64,000 bases of DNA from Prevotellamassilia timonensis (GCF_900106785.1 NZ_LT629843.1:206291-270290), one strand, 5' to 3'. Positions 25,397 through 34,113 are shown, numbered from the stretch's first letter. Notes: generated by a model not told the origin, from the sequence alone. Translations and numbers: made by a program.

Positions 25397-26365
25397 ATGA
25401 AAATAACAGTAGCCAACCCCATATACGATTCTGTGTTCAAATTCATGATGGAAGATGAACGCATAGCCCGCACCGTACTCTCGGCCTTGCTCAAGAAGGA
25501 GGTACTTACTGTTGAGATGCGGCGCCATGAGCACCCCAATGTCACACGTGACAATTTGTCGATGTTCAGAATAGATTTCGCCGCAAAGGTGCGCGAGAGC
25601 GACGGCTCAGAGCGCTTGATATTGATAGAGTTGCAAAAGACTTGGCTCAACACCGAAACTCTGCGCTTCCGCCGTTACCTGGCAGCCCAATACAATGCCG
25701 AGGAAAACATGCTGAAGGAAGAAGAGCAGCGATGCTACGCCATGCCCATGGTGGCCGTGTATCTGCTTGGCCACCGTGTGGGCGACATCGAAGAGCCTGT
25801 GGTGTACGTTAATCACAAGGCTTTTGACTATGATGGCCGCGAGGTGGCAAACTGCGACACGGACCCCTTTATCAACAGTCTCACACACGACAGCATTATT
25901 GTGCAGATACCTTTGCTGCATGGCAAAATCAACAACCGCCTCGACAAGGTGTTGAGCGTGTTCGACCAAACACTGGTAGCGGACAAAAACCAGCACGTTA
26001 TCAACCTTGACGGCAAATTGTACGAAGACGACCCCGACATGATGCACTTGCTCCACCGTTTGGGCCTTGCCACCATGAATGCCGATTTGCGACAGGAAAT
26101 GAACGACGAGGACGAATATTTCTCAGCTATCGAGGATCGTGACACACTGCTGATGGAAGCAAAGGCAAAACTGTCGGATTTGGACGCACAGCTATCAGAT
26201 GTAAATTCGCAGCTATCAGATGTAAATTCGCAGCTATCAGATGCCAATGCGCAGATACGTTCAATGGCACAAGCAATGTACCACAATGGCGTGTCCTTGG
26301 AGGTTATAGCGCAAAGTATGAACTGTCGCATTGATGAGTTGAAAGCATTATTGGGATTGTCGTAA
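25397..26365 (+). CDS. Rpn/PD-(D/E)XK nuclease family transposase-like protein
   Basis: I start this at 25397 (MKITVANPIYDSVFKFMM), giving 322 residues. The N-terminal domain has RIDFAAKV (Asp) and LILIELQK (Glu-x-Gln/Lys), the PD-(D/E)XK core of Rpn-type recombination-promoting nucleases. The C-terminus is a coiled coil with heptad repeats (QLSDVNS three times) and a last segment NGVSLEVIAQSMNCRIDELKALL typical of these proteins. Rpn homologues cut DNA and promote RecA-independent recombination, and some act in phage defence. Whether this copy is active is unknown. A family C repeat follows. Confidence 0.85.
   Translation: MKITVANPIYDSVFKFMMEDERIARTVLSALLKKEVLTVEMRRHEHPNVTRDNLSMFRIDFAAKVRESDGSERLILIELQKTWLNTETLRFRRYLAAQYNAEENMLKEEEQRCYAMPMVAVYLLGHRVGDIEEPVVYVNHKAFDYDGREVANCDTDPFINSLTHDSIIVQIPLLHGKINNRLDKVLSVFDQTLVADKNQHVINLDGKLYEDDPDMMHLLHRLGLATMNADLRQEMNDEDEYFSAIEDRDTLLMEAKAKLSDLDAQLSDVNSQLSDVNSQLSDANAQIRSMAQAMYHNGVSLEVIAQSMNCRIDELKALLGLS
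26186..26250 (+). repeat. 21-bp tandem repeat inside the Rpn-family gene
   Basis: Near-perfect copies of a 21-bp unit (GCAGCTATCAGATGTAAATT plus C) encode the heptads QLSDVNS. The copy number could change without breaking the frame. Confidence 0.85.
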
Positions 26366-26371
26366 AATTAT

Positions 26372-26413
26372 TGCCGACAACCAGTTCCTGCACGATGGCG
26401 CCCCCCGCGCTTA
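26372..26413 (+). repeat. Direct repeat left of family C copy 2
   Basis: TGCCGACAACCAGTTCCTGC onward recurs at 26785-26825 with few differences. Confidence 0.75.
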
Positions 26414-26423
26414 TGTGATACTA

Positions 26424-26786
26424 TTGCTGTCCGGTTGAACCATTCTGATATTATAACTCACGGATCGCACCGATTGCACGGATTCTTTCGCTCACGCAAC
26501 GTGCTTTAGCACCATGGAGATGACAGATTTTACGGATTTTGTGAGCATTGCATGCTCACTTCGCTATTGGCCCGTAACGTACCCATGGCGAAATACGTTA
26601 GCACAGATTATGTAGTAAGGTACCTAGTCGCAGCAACGAGCTAATGGCGAAGTGAGCATGCAATGCTCACAAAATCCGTCAAATCCGTCATCTCTGTGGT
26701 GCTAAAGCACGTTGCATGAGCGAAAAAATCCGTGCAATCGGTGTGATCCGTGAGCTATAATATCAGAATGGTTTTACCGGACAGTG
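26424..26786. repeat. Family C 360-bp inverted repeat, copy 2
   Basis: Same arms and centre as 8225-8588, here with clear TTGCTGTCCGG and CCGGACAG ends. The central segment with GCCCGTAACGTACCCATGGC and GATTATGTAGTAAGGTACCT is nearly the same in both copies. Confidence 0.85.
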
Positions 26787-26825
26787 CCGGCAACCAGTTC
26801 CAGCACGATGGCGCCCCCGTGCTTA
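26785..26825 (+). repeat. Direct repeat right of family C copy 2
   Basis: Partner of 26372-26413. About 41 bp is too long for a normal target-site duplication. Confidence 0.75.
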
Positions 26826-26835
26826 GATAATACAA

Positions 26836-26870
26836 AACGGCTCCGACAACATCACGTCGTCGGAGCCGTT
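26836..26870 (-). terminator. Hairpin terminator (minus strand)
   Basis: AACGGCTCCGAC pairs with GTCGGAGCCGTT. On the minus strand it is followed by TTTTG, so it probably ends minus-strand transcription. Confidence 0.65.
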
Positions 26871-27256
26871 ATATGTCGGGCAGCGCAGTCACTACTCGGG
26901 AAATGACTCTACGCACCCTTATCTTCTTTCCTTAACAACCTTTTTACCCGAGTATTTAACCTAACCTATCTATGAGAAATGAATTGACCCAGCTTTTATC
27001 TTGTCATCTTCGCAGACTTGAGATAGCAACCTTTGTAAGGATCAATCCGCATTACTTTCGAGTTTTAATGAAAACGTAAACAAGTCGCACGCTACTGCTT
27101 TTGTGTGTTACACGCAGGGGCCATACCGTGGTATGAAGTTTAGTCGTGTGTGTCGTAGTTCCTTTGCGTTTTTGTGTTGGTCAATGGAGAGAGTGTGTCT
27201 GGCCACGCGTGCTTTGTTGTGTAGCACAAGCGCACCGGCTACTTGTCTCATTTTCA
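26836..27256 (-). ncRNA. Candidate non-coding RNA or unknown transcription unit
   Basis: A minus-strand -7 box TATCTTTG (27262-27269) and the terminator at 26836-26870 bracket about 420 bases with no established gene. Inside, ACTCGGG and CCCGAGT (near 26948 and 26896) could pair as a long-range stem. A 47-codon ORF (27108-27251) begins only about 5 bases after the expected transcript start, which argues against it. I see no RNase P or tmRNA signature. On the plus strand a 35-codon ORF at 26971 is equally unconvincing. Confidence 0.3.
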
Positions 27257-27376
27257 CGATGCAAAGATACAACGACACCCCGCCCTACCCTTTACACATA
27301 TGTTGCATTGATGCGTAAATGCGTACTCATGCAACATTTGTACGCACGAATGCAACATTTGCGCGCAAACGGCCTG

Positions 27377-28930
27377 TTAGAACGGCCAAAGCAGCGGCAC
27401 CACGAGCACGGTAATGATGAGCGATATGATGTTAAGCGGCAGTCCGATACGCACAAAATCGGCAAAACGGTAGTTGCCCACACCCTGCACTATCAAGTTT
27501 GTCTGGTAGCCAATGGGGGTGCTGAAACTGGCCGATGCGGCCATGCAGATGGTTACGAAAAAGGGAATGGGACTTACGTCCATGTGCTGCGCAATGCTCA
27601 ACGACAGCGGAAAGGCGAGCGCGGCGGCAGCATTGTTGGTCATGAGTTCGGTAAACACATTGGTAATGACAAACACCACGGCGAGCAACACCACGGGACT
27701 GCAGCTGTGGCTCAATCCTACGGCAAACTGTGCCACGAGGTCGGCCATGCCGGAGTTTTGCATGGCGCGGCTTATGGCAAAGGCCGAGGCTATGGTGATG
27801 AGTATGTCCCACGATATGAATTTGGTATACTTTCGGGCCGGAAATATGTTGAGCCAGGCCATGATAACTGTAACAACGCTGACAAAGAAGAACATGTCAA
27901 GGTGCATGCGCGGAGCGGCCTGGCGCACTGCGGGCAACTCGCCGACTGTGGCGCCCACTATCATCAGGAAGAGGAGGAGTACCGACAGCCAGCACTTCCA
28001 ACGGGGCATTTTGTAGTCGGTCTCTTTGCCATTCGACACCATGAGGAAGAATGACGAGTCGCCCCAGTTCTGCATAAAGTCATTGTCGGCCAGTAGCACA
28101 AGGGTGTCGCCTTCGTGAAAGCGTTCGCGGCGCATGTCGTGCATAATCATGGTCACACCGCCGCGCTTGAGCTCTAATATGTCGGCACCATACTTGCGCT
28201 TGAAGTCGAAGTCGATGATGCGGCGGTTGATAGCGGGAAAGCGGGCACCGAGCACCACCTCGATGCGGTGCAGACCGCGGCCCAACTCGCTGGGCTGCGT
28301 CTCTTCGTTGCGGTCGGTGCGGGCTGCGGGGAGCAACTTCGACGAGAAGGCCCAGATGTAAAGCAACCCTGCTGCGGCTATGATGATGCCGACCTTGCCA
28401 AGCTCAAACATGCTGAACCCGCCGTAGCCGGCATCTATCACCATGCCATGCACCACAAGATTGGTGCTGGTACCTATGAGTGTACACACTCCGCCTAATA
28501 TGGTGGCATACGACAGGGGTATGAGCAGTTTGGTGGCGGCCACGCCATACTTTTCGGCCCAACGTTTTATCATGGGGGCGAATATCACTACCACGGGGGT
28601 GTTGTTGAGAAAGGCTGATATAAAGGCTATCACCGGCAGCATGCGTGCTTGCACTTGCCGCTCGCCTGCGCCTTGCTGGTGTGGCAGCAAACGACGCAGG
28701 AGTGCTTCGAGCAAACCTGACCGGCGCACGCCTTCACTCACAAGGAAGAGCATGGCAACGGTTATCATGCCTTTGTTGGCAAAGCCTTCGAGTAGTTCTT
28801 TGGGCGACAATATGCCGGCACACATGAACACTACGGCGCCCGAGAAGAGTATCAATCCCGGACGCATTCTGTCCTTTATCAATGCTGTGATGACAAAGAA
28901 CAATACGATTATTACAAATAGTGCGTGCAA
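27377..28930 (-). CDS. SLC13/DASS-family anion permease, probably sulfate
   Basis: The 517-residue protein has about 11 membrane segments in two repeats. Each repeat has a re-entrant NN(T/A) motif: SAFLNNTPVVV at about 105 and TELMTNNAAAA at about 425. Between the repeats lies a soluble regulatory TrkA-C (RCK-C) domain of about 75 residues (HRIEVVLGARFPAINRRI, ... FHEGDTLVLLAD). SLC13-type carriers with an inserted RCK-C domain next to cysQ are usually assigned to sulfate uptake. Substrate is inferred from this context and not from a specific residue. The gene is co-oriented with cysQ, with a family B repeat between them. Confidence 0.82.
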   Translation of the reverse strand: MHALFVIIVLFFVITALIKDRMRPGLILFSGAVVFMCAGILSPKELLEGFANKGMITVAMLFLVSEGVRRSGLLEALLRRLLPHQQGAGERQVQARMLPVIAFISAFLNNTPVVVIFAPMIKRWAEKYGVAATKLLIPLSYATILGGVCTLIGTSTNLVVHGMVIDAGYGGFSMFELGKVGIIIAAAGLLYIWAFSSKLLPAARTDRNEETQPSELGRGLHRIEVVLGARFPAINRRIIDFDFKRKYGADILELKRGGVTMIMHDMRRERFHEGDTLVLLADNDFMQNWGDSSFFLMVSNGKETDYKMPRWKCWLSVLLLFLMIVGATVGELPAVRQAAPRMHLDMFFFVSVVTVIMAWLNIFPARKYTKFISWDILITIASAFAISRAMQNSGMADLVAQFAVGLSHSCSPVVLLAVVFVITNVFTELMTNNAAAALAFPLSLSIAQHMDVSPIPFFVTICMAASASFSTPIGYQTNLIVQGVGNYRFADFVRIGLPLNIISLIITVLVVPLLWPF

Positions 28931-28935
28931 TGTGA

Positions 28936-28995
28936 AGATGCTAATATGTTAATGTGCTAATATGGCAATATGGTAATGGGGTAATGAGGTAATGG
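28936..28995. repeat. Octamer array upstream of the SLC13 permease
   Basis: Consecutive 8-bp units GCTAATAT, GTTAATGT, GCTAATAT, GGCAATAT, GGTAATGG, GGTAATGA, GGTAATGG begin a few bases from the start codon. Confidence 0.75.
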
Positions 28996-29021
28996 GCGGC
29001 CGAGGCGCAGCTTATGAAGAT

Positions 29022-29299
29022 AAAAGTTACTCAAGTTTTGGATTTAACAAGGGCGGGCTGAAGGCCCAAGTATTTACTTAGCCCAGGGCAAGCGAAGCGG
29101 CACCCTGGGTATCGCGTGTTGAAGCAATTGCGCCCTGTAAGGGCAAAAGTAAAAAAGCTCTGTTACTTCTGCCCTTACAGGGCGTAACTTTTGCTTTCAT
29201 ATCAACCCAGGGTGCCGCTTCGCTTGCCCTGGGCTAAGTAAATACTTGGGCTTTCAGCCCGCGCTTGCTAAATCCGGAACTTGAGTAAAGGTTACTTTT
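29022..29299. repeat. Family B nested palindrome, copy 3
   Basis: Full copy with AAAAGTTACTCAAGTTTTGG outer end, GGGCGGGCTGAAGGCCCAAG, GCAAGCGAAGCGGCACCCTG and the inner GCGCCCTGTAAGGGC hairpin. Confidence 0.87.
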
Positions 29300-29330
29300 T
29301 AACCTCATAACCCCATAACCTCATAACCTA
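29300..29330. repeat. Octamer array at the cysQ stop codon
   Basis: AACCTCAT, AACCCCAT, AACCTCAT, AACCTACT. The last unit contains the cysQ stop codon. Confidence 0.75.
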
Positions 29331-30107
29331 CTTCACCACAAACCAGGGGTTGTGCAGGTCTTCCTTATTATAGGTAAGGGGCAAGTCGGTTTGTGCGTCG
29401 AGCACCTGGCAACCGGCCGCCAGGGCTATGGCATGTCCGGCAGCGGTGTCCCACTCCATGGTGGGGGCCAAACGCGGATAGATGTCAGCCTTGCCCTCGG
29501 CCACGAGACAGAGTTTGAGCGACGAACCGGCACTTACCAATTCAAGGTCGGGGTGATAGCGGCGCAGGTCGTTGATGAATGATTCTGTCTCGGCAGAAAG
29601 GTGCGAGCGCGAAGCTACCACGCGATAAGGACGGCCCGTGTCGGCCCCTTTTAGGGGTAAAGCTTCGGCCTCGCCCACATGGAGCGTTTCTGGTTCTACC
29701 TCAGCTGTAAAGGCGCCCTGTCCTTTCTCGCCCCAGAACAGGCGGTTTTTGGCAGGTACATAGATCACGCCAAGCACGGGTACACCATCAGTTACCAAGG
29801 CAATGTTCACCGTAAACTCGTCGTTGCGCTTTAAGAATTCCTTTGTACCGTCGAGGGGGTCCACTATCCACAGCGTGCGCCAGTCTTTACGCTCGTCGTA
29901 GGGCAAGTGTGCGCCCTCCTCGCTGAGCAGGGGGTACGGACTCGACTCCAGGGCCTCAGCTATAACACGGTGCGACTCGCGGTCGGCCAGTGTCAGTGGC
30001 GAATTATCGGCTTTGCGTTCCACCTGCCAGTCGAGGTCGGGGTGGGTATATATCTGCATGATGGCTCGGCCTGCACGCAGGGCGGTATTTATTATATGGT
30101 CTATCAT
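29328..30107 (-). CDS. cysQ: 3'(2'),5'-bisphosphate nucleotidase CysQ
   Basis: CysQ hydrolyses PAP, the by-product of PAPS-dependent sulfonation, to AMP. The 259-residue protein has the inositol-monophosphatase fold signatures: EEG at 63-65, DPLDGTKEF at 83-91 with metal ligands D83 and D86, and WDTAAGHAIALAAGC near the C-terminus. It is transcribed from a family D promoter region with a -7 box at 30148-30155, about 40 bp upstream, and lies upstream of the SLC13 permease. The sulfotransferase at 58309 and CysD at 43687 would be metabolic partners. Confidence 0.93.
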   Translation of the reverse strand: MIDHIINTALRAGRAIMQIYTHPDLDWQVERKADNSPLTLADRESHRVIAEALESSPYPLLSEEGAHLPYDERKDWRTLWIVDPLDGTKEFLKRNDEFTVNIALVTDGVPVLGVIYVPAKNRLFWGEKGQGAFTAEVEPETLHVGEAEALPLKGADTGRPYRVVASRSHLSAETESFINDLRRYHPDLELVSAGSSLKLCLVAEGKADIYPRLAPTMEWDTAAGHAIALAAGCQVLDAQTDLPLTYNKEDLHNPWFVVK

Positions 30108-30139
30108 AAGCGTGTATTCAAAATTAGGTCATTATAACT

Positions 30140-30360
30140 CACTTGTGCAAAGATAGTGCAAACCGAGTGCAATACAAAACAAGCTCGCTTGTTTTTATTG
30201 CCGAGGTGCAACCTATCTTATCAAAAGATAGTGCAAACCGAGCGAATAAAGTCAAGCTTGCTTGAACTTTATTCCGAGGTGCAGCCTATCTTATCAAAAG
30301 ATAGTGCAAACCGAGTGCAATACAAAACAAGCTCGCTTGTTTTTATTGCCGAGGTGTGCT
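30140..30360 (-). promoter_or_regulatory. Family D modules in tandem upstream of cysQ
   Basis: Three -7-like boxes (30148-30155 TATCTTTG, 30223-30230 and 30296-30303 both TATCTTTT on the minus strand) are 73-75 bp apart. Hairpins built on CAAGCGAGCTTG, CAAGCTTGCTTG and CAAGCGAGCTTG lie between or beside them. The first and third units are almost identical and the middle one resembles the fumarase module. Confidence 0.65.
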
Positions 30361-31040
30361 CTGGCAGCCGCTAACGCGGTAAACATAAGAACAGAAGGAC
30401 AGAAGAACATAAGATATGACGTTTGTGTTAGCCGCTTACCGCGGGAACATAAGAACATAAGCTACATAAGTAACATATAAGGCCGCTGCGCGGCTAACGG
30501 CCACGGACTAACGTCCGGGTGGCCTCAAGAAACATAAGGGCTGACGCCGTAGCGTTACAATATGTAATACAACGGCGTCAGCCCTTATGTCCTTATGTCC
30601 TTATGTTCTTCTGTTTGCCGCGTTAGCGGCTGCCAAGTCCCGCTACGGCGTCAGCCCTTATGTCTCTTGAGGCCACCCGGACGTTAGTCCGTGGCCGTCA
30701 GCCGCGCAGCGGCCTTATGTGTATCTTATGAAAACTTATGTTCCTTATGTTTTCCGCGCTAAGTGGCTAACACAAACGCCTTCTGTCCTTCTGTCCTTAT
30801 GTTCTTCTGTTTGCCGCGTTAGCGGCTGCCAAGTCCCGCTACGGCGTCAGCCCTTATGTCTCTTGAGACCACCCGGACGTTAGTCCGTGGCCGTCAGCCG
30901 CGCAGCGGCCTTATATGTATCTTATGAAAACCTATGTTCCTTATGTTTTCCGCGCTAAGCGGCTAACACAAACGTAATATCTTCTGTTCTTATGTCCTTA
31001 TGTCCTTTTGTTTACCGCGTTAGCGGCCAACAAGCAACTC
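30360..31040. repeat. Large direct and inverted repeat block
   Basis: Two direct copies of about 180 bp (about 30608-30775 and 30811-30970) share CCGCGTTAGCGGCTGCCAAG, CCACCCGGACGTTAGTCCGT and CGCGCAGCGGCCTTAT. An inverted, shorter arm lies at 30360-30560. Purine-poor CTTATGTCC and TTCTGTCC stretches link them. No gene is seen in the block. The 31041-31200 stretch holds nothing recognisable. Confidence 0.8.
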
Positions 31041-31207
31041 CATCATCTCTGAAAGGCTCTAAAATACGCACATTCGTCTACAAATTGCGACATTTGGTCG
31101 ATTGCGAATAAACCTTACGCCCCGCTGCTTGAGCAAGCACTTGCATCTGTTTGAACAGCTTGTGCTGACACCTGGCCATGCACCTCCTGTCACTCTAAGC
31201 ACCCATC

Positions 31208-31243
31208 AAAAAAGAGCCGCGCGAATCACTTCGAACGGCTCTC
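31208..31243 (-). terminator. Terminator of the lectin-like/peptide operon
   Basis: On the minus strand AGAGCCG pairs with CGGCTCT, followed by TTTTTT. Confidence 0.8.
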
Positions 31244-31270
31244 CAAATAAAAAAAATTACATTAACTTAA

Positions 31271-31360
31271 ACTCGCGGGGGCTACCTACTCCCCCGCAAG
31301 TGGGAATAAAGGCCTGGAGCGTAAGGACTGTTATTGCGCCGCTTACCTCCGGCCTTTATG
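31271..31360 (-). other. 3' untranslated hairpins below the peptide gene
   Basis: GCGGGGG/CCCCCGC (31274-31297) and ATAAAGGCC/GGCCTTTAT (31306-31359) can form stems between the peptide stop codon and the terminator. Confidence 0.4.
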
Positions 31361-31407
31361 TTTGTGTGCATGTGAGAATGTCATTCTATACACCTCACAC
31401 GGTGAGA

Positions 31408-31578
31408 TTAGTCTTCGTCGGCGGTCCAGCTATCGCTGTTCCAACCCTTGCTATCAGACATTACCACGTTGGTTTCCTTTGTAGCGTCAACGTCATAAAC
31501 AGGAGAAGTGCTAGTCATTACGTCCTCGCCATAAAGATTTACCACCTGTGCCTGTGGCTTGTTATAAGTCTTTTTCAT
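31408..31578 (-). CDS. Small protein of 56 residues, MKKTYNKP type
   Basis: The gene encodes a hydrophilic, acidic peptide beginning MKKTYNKPQAQVVNLYGED and ending SDSWTADED. It has no signal peptide or membrane segment. It lies 33 bp after the stop of the secreted lectin-like gene, on the same strand, before a strong terminator, so the two are probably co-transcribed. I recognise the N-terminal MKKxYxxPxxxVVxL pattern from many short Bacteroidales proteins of unknown function. A peptide precursor or small regulator are possibilities, with no direct evidence. The only plausible start is ATG at 31578. Confidence 0.75.
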   Translation of the reverse strand: MKKTYNKPQAQVVNLYGEDVMTSTSPVYDVDATKETNVVMSDSKGWNSDSWTADED

Positions 31579-31611
31579 TGTTATACTTGTTATAATGAAT
31601 GCGTGAAAGGT

Positions 31612-33990
31612 TTACTTGATAATTTTTTTGCCATTCTGAATGTAAAGACCACCCTTAACAGGAGCCCATACGCGGCGACCGCTGAGGTCGTAGATGGGAG
31701 CATTGTTCTCACCCTTGACGAGAGTAGCAGCGTTGATGCCAGTTACAGTATTGCCAAAGTTGAGGGCAATAGCTTGGTTAGAGAGTTCGCTTGCGTTGAT
31801 GTAAGCCTTGTTGGCAGGAATAGCGGGGACACTATTTGAAGGAGTGTAGAAGCCCACCTTGTCATTATTCACACCAAACACGAGGTAGTTGGCACGAGGT
31901 GTGGCATCTGCAAATGTAACGCCAGTGTTAGTACCAGTCAGAGCATTTACACCCTCAATGGCAGCAGCATTACCGATAGTAAGAGTAGCCTTGTTACCAT
32001 TACCCACAAGTACAAAACCAGTGTTGGCAGGAACACCGCTCACACCCTTCATGTCGATGGCAGTCTTATCTGCATTGAGTGCACCCACATAGGCAGTAGC
32101 GCCGTCAACTGCGCTTACGCTGAAAGGAAGATAAGCCGAAGCGTATGTGTTGTCACCCTGAGCAGTCATGTCAATTTCCACATCAGTAGCGGGGAAAGCG
32201 TACCACTGGCTGGCGGGAGCAGAAGCTTCCCAACCTAATGCGCTGCCATTTACGTGAATGTAGTGGAAGTTCTTTTCATTTTCTACGCTTACGTCTTGCA
32301 ACAAAGTGATGAAGTTTGAAGAAGTTACACTGAAGGTACCCTTGTCAGCCTCGTCCACCAAATTGATAGCTTGGCTTTTTGTTACCTTACCCAGATACTT
32401 GCCCTCAATCATCATGCTGTACTGATTGTCGCCGACAGACTTGAAGTATACTACCGAACCAATAGCCTTTTCCTTGCCATTCTGCAGGTTCATGTTATTG
32501 CCATTGATATGCAGGTACTGATTGTATTGACGGTTAACAAGGCGATAGTAACCCTCGGTCAAAGTTGTACCCGCTGGCGAAGCTGCAATCTGCTTGTTAA
32601 TATCAACGAGCTTCTGCACATTTTCGTCTGTAGCACCAGCCTCTACTGCATTATAAGCAGCTTTAAGTGCAATAAGGTTACCCTTTGTTTCAAGATACTG
32701 AGGACCACCTATTGCACCTTCAGGTACATTTACGTACGGAGCTGCATAATTCAAGGGGAAACTTTCGGGGGCGTAAACTGTGCAAGTTGAGCCTTGGTCA
32801 TTGTCACCCCAACCATACACACCAGGCTTATTAGAGCCTTCAGGATTTTGGAAATTCAGATACCATGAACCATTTGAGATGCAGAAACCATTTTCCATAC
32901 CCTGAATTCGGGTTGCCATTACATGGAACGCCGTAGCATCGGCCTCATCTACCAAAGTAGAAATTGCGTCCTGTGCCGAGGTCTTAAGATACTTTTGTGT
33001 ACCCTTGTTGTAGAGTTTGAAAGAAGTGAGCAAATCGTCACCCACAAAAGCCCACTGGTTGGCATCGGGCAGTTCGGGAAGACTAAGTTCTACATCATTG
33101 CAAGCCACCTCTGAATTTGCAGCGTCTGCCACTATCATGCGTTTGCCATTGTGCAGTCTCACTGCATACCATTTAGGAGCAGCCGCAGTCGAAGCCTCAA
33201 CGGGAAGGGCCATGGTGCAATTTACAACCACATCACCGCTCTCGGTAATGGTCTGCTTGTCATAGCCAGTGATGGTAAGGCAAGGGTATGCATCGGCACT
33301 TGGTGCTGAGCCTTTAACTTTTGAGGCACCATTCACTGCCAACACCACGTGACCGTCAACAGTGTATTTGTAATTTACCGTATAGGCATCATCGAGTGTC
33401 AGCTTGTAGAATTGGTAAGAACTGTTGCCGTTTTTATCTGAAGGATCTTTCCAACCTACAAAATTACCATCACCATTGCCTTGACCCTGGTAGTTACCGC
33501 CCTTGCCATTAGCATAAAGGTTGTTTCCGTCCTTGAAATTGAAATAAGGTTCGCCCTCTTTATAAATAGCGATAGTCAACTTGGTAGCAGTTTCATTTGA
33601 TGAGGTTTTAGCACCACCAAACGCAGGCATATACTTACCCGACTTGAATTGCATGGTGTACGTACCGTCCTCTGAATTCTTAGCCAAATACACTACCGAA
33701 TTCATGTTCGTAGCACTACCACTAAAAACATTATTGATGCTCGTCAAATCACTGCTGTAGTTATTAGCATTCCACAGATAAAGGTTACCATTGCCCTGCT
33801 CTTGCAAAAAAGTAGAGTGACCTGCATTACGCACTAAATAGTAACCATCGGTCAAGTCGCTAAGACTGGTCACAGCCGCGTCTACGCTCTTGATACCTTT
33901 GCCTGTCCACTTTGCATCATCAGCAAAGGCAGACTGCACACTGCTCACAAGCATAGCAAGCAATGTAGCAAAAAAAGTAATTTTCTTCAT
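31612..33990 (-). CDS. Secreted ricin-like repeat protein with C-terminal sorting-like domain
   Basis: The 792-residue protein has a signal peptide ending SAFA at about 23. It has at least three modules that read like ricin-type or fascin-like lectin repeats: LTDGYYLVRNAGHSTFLQEQ, WYAVRLHNGKRMIVAD and LTEGYYRLVNRQYNQYLHING. A beta-rich region follows (ASAYLPFSVSAVDGATAYVG), and the C-terminus APIYDLSGRRV ... GLYIQNGKKIIK resembles a T9SS-type domain. No catalytic domain is recognised, so carbohydrate binding or adhesion is inferred. Similar modules occur in the GH84 protein of this window. A -7 box at 34114-34121 serves it. Confidence 0.75.
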   Translation of the reverse strand: MKKITFFATLLAMLVSSVQSAFADDAKWTGKGIKSVDAAVTSLSDLTDGYYLVRNAGHSTFLQEQGNGNLYLWNANNYSSDLTSINNVFSGSATNMNSVVYLAKNSEDGTYTMQFKSGKYMPAFGGAKTSSNETATKLTIAIYKEGEPYFNFKDGNNLYANGKGGNYQGQGNGDGNFVGWKDPSDKNGNSSYQFYKLTLDDAYTVNYKYTVDGHVVLAVNGASKVKGSAPSADAYPCLTITGYDKQTITESGDVVVNCTMALPVEASTAAAPKWYAVRLHNGKRMIVADAANSEVACNDVELSLPELPDANQWAFVGDDLLTSFKLYNKGTQKYLKTSAQDAISTLVDEADATAFHVMATRIQGMENGFCISNGSWYLNFQNPEGSNKPGVYGWGDNDQGSTCTVYAPESFPLNYAAPYVNVPEGAIGGPQYLETKGNLIALKAAYNAVEAGATDENVQKLVDINKQIAASPAGTTLTEGYYRLVNRQYNQYLHINGNNMNLQNGKEKAIGSVVYFKSVGDNQYSMMIEGKYLGKVTKSQAINLVDEADKGTFSVTSSNFITLLQDVSVENEKNFHYIHVNGSALGWEASAPASQWYAFPATDVEIDMTAQGDNTYASAYLPFSVSAVDGATAYVGALNADKTAIDMKGVSGVPANTGFVLVGNGNKATLTIGNAAAIEGVNALTGTNTGVTFADATPRANYLVFGVNNDKVGFYTPSNSVPAIPANKAYINASELSNQAIALNFGNTVTGINAATLVKGENNAPIYDLSGRRVWAPVKGGLYIQNGKKIIK

Positions 33991-34113
33991 ATCAGTTAAC
34001 TTATAAATTGGTTAGCATTTTTTCATTCTCTTATGCTGCATTAGGATAAGAAGCATTTTGCACCAGTTGGATAGTATTAATAGGTCATAACACCACCTCC
34101 GGTAAATGTGCTG

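Noticed and set aside
26836-27256. RNase P RNA or tmRNA in the 26.8-27.3 kb gap
   Set aside because: The conserved RNase P GAGGAAAGUCC core and the tRNA-like ends of tmRNA are not present on either strand.
27146-28054. 302-codon plus-strand ORF
   Set aside because: It is antisense to the well-supported SLC13 permease, with His-rich nonsense composition.
31102-31839. 245-codon plus-strand ORF
   Set aside because: It lies opposite the 56-residue peptide gene, the terminator and the end of the lectin-like gene. It has no domain signature.
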